NCBI RefSeq assembly: GCF_024464655.1 | Contig: NZ_JANHAV010000002.1 | Location: 248,001 to 312,000, forward strand | Source: Halobellus inordinatus | GTDB lineage: Archaea; Halobacteriota; Halobacteria; Halobacteriales; Haloferacaceae | DNA length: 64,000 nucleotides | Direction of reading: 5' to 3' | In this document: piece after piece, positions 63,855-64,000 of the stretch | Layout: every line of letters begins with the position of its first letter | How positions within the stretch are numbered: position 1 is the first letter of the stretch | Program-made: the position numbers and the translations under genes | Notes under the pieces: generated by a model | What the model was told of the DNA's origin: nothing | Database searches by the model: none | Seen by the model: the letters and a program-made list of their open reading frames with translations, nothing else

Positions 63855-64000
63855 GTGACTGTCGACGCTGCGGACGCTGCACCGGACGACGCTGCCGAGG
63901 TGCTTCACGTGCGCTACGAGGGCGACGACGACCCCGACAAGTGCACGGCCCGAAAGCTCGCGCGCTTCGATCTCGTGGAACTCCACCGCTCCGACCGAGC
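63855..64000 (+). CDS. tsr3: Start of Tsr3, rRNA aminocarboxypropyltransferase (truncated by window edge)
   Basis: A GTG at 63855 opens a frame that runs to the window end. The segment [33 protein letters not shown] is the N-terminus of the DUF367/Tsr3 family, which transfers an aminocarboxypropyl group to a modified uridine in small-subunit rRNA. Only about 49 codons are visible. A CCTTTTCTCC box about 27 bp upstream could be the promoter. Confidence 0.8.
   Translation, partial: MTVDAADAAPDDAAEVLHVRYEGDDDPDKCTARKLARFDLVELHRSDR

Overview
The window is chromosome from an extremely halophilic archaeon (class Halobacteria). The base composition is GC-rich, proteins are strongly acidic (Asp/Glu-rich), and nearly every gene has clear haloarchaeal relatives: SAMP2, duplicated TatC proteins, archaeal DnaG, Orc1/Cdc6, MCM, TFB and a DUF1931 histone-fold protein. 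Many genes have an AT-rich TATA-like box about 24-30 bp before the start codon, the pattern of leaderless haloarchaeal mRNA. The genus cannot be fixed from sequence reading alone. No rRNA, tRNA, CRISPR array or complete insertion sequence was seen.

Layout. 1-1866: ccmE-ccmA-ccmB (and the first codons of a further gene) of cytochrome c maturation, minus strand. 2176-3886: rRNA methyltransferase RlmE, then a ribbon-helix-helix gene overlapping a queuosine/archaeosine-precursor transporter. 3990-8403: divergent tatCt and tatCo, the latter with a roughly 260-residue acidic N-terminus. 8478-15418: larE, a MutS-like ATPase, an orc1/cdc6 gene, rpiA, a histone-fold gene and larB. 15604-24242: surE, a GIY-YIG protein, a flavin reductase, a phosphohexomutase, a GNAT with a 9-residue tandem repeat, samp2, rfcS and alaS. 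24345-31230: small metabolic genes, a ferredoxin, a ferritin-like protein and the biotin transporter bioY-bioM-bioN behind a BirA-type operator. 31324-38176: mcm carrying a 524-residue homing intein, followed by a tightly coupled cluster of four haloarchaeal DUF genes and a MinD-type ATPase. 38298-47226: a TFB, a ParA-like protein without the Walker lysine, HIT, uracil-DNA glycosylase, prs, a beta-propeller protein, a SWIM protein, trm1 and a YihY-type protein. 47405-55146: PAP2, glnA/lrp, a CARF-like regulator, small enzymes and an SSS symporter with a DUF3311 partner. 55509-64000: dnaG, GNAT, DUF92, a TrkA-N channel-like protein, two cis-prenyltransferase homologues placed tail to tail, serS, a HalOD1-like protein and the start of tsr3.

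The most unusual content is a set of non-coding palindromic mini-elements in three families: A (86 bp), B (78 bp) and C (79 bp). B and C copies are each bounded by exact 3-bp target duplications. Four of the five B/C copies sit exactly at, or within one codon of, the stop codon of a gene; in three cases the duplicated triplet is the TGA stop itself. The fifth B copy is nested inside an A copy. Family A copies share a perfect 18-bp terminal inverted repeat and an inner hairpin with compensatory changes. These elements hop without transposase and are positioned where they become the 3' UTR hairpins of host genes.

Other points of interest: a canonical UppS next to a shorter homologue lacking the catalytic DGN motif (candidate heteromeric cis-prenyltransferase), a triple 17-bp initiation-site repeat before bioM, signs of co-conversion around the MCM intein, and several pseudo-enzymes.
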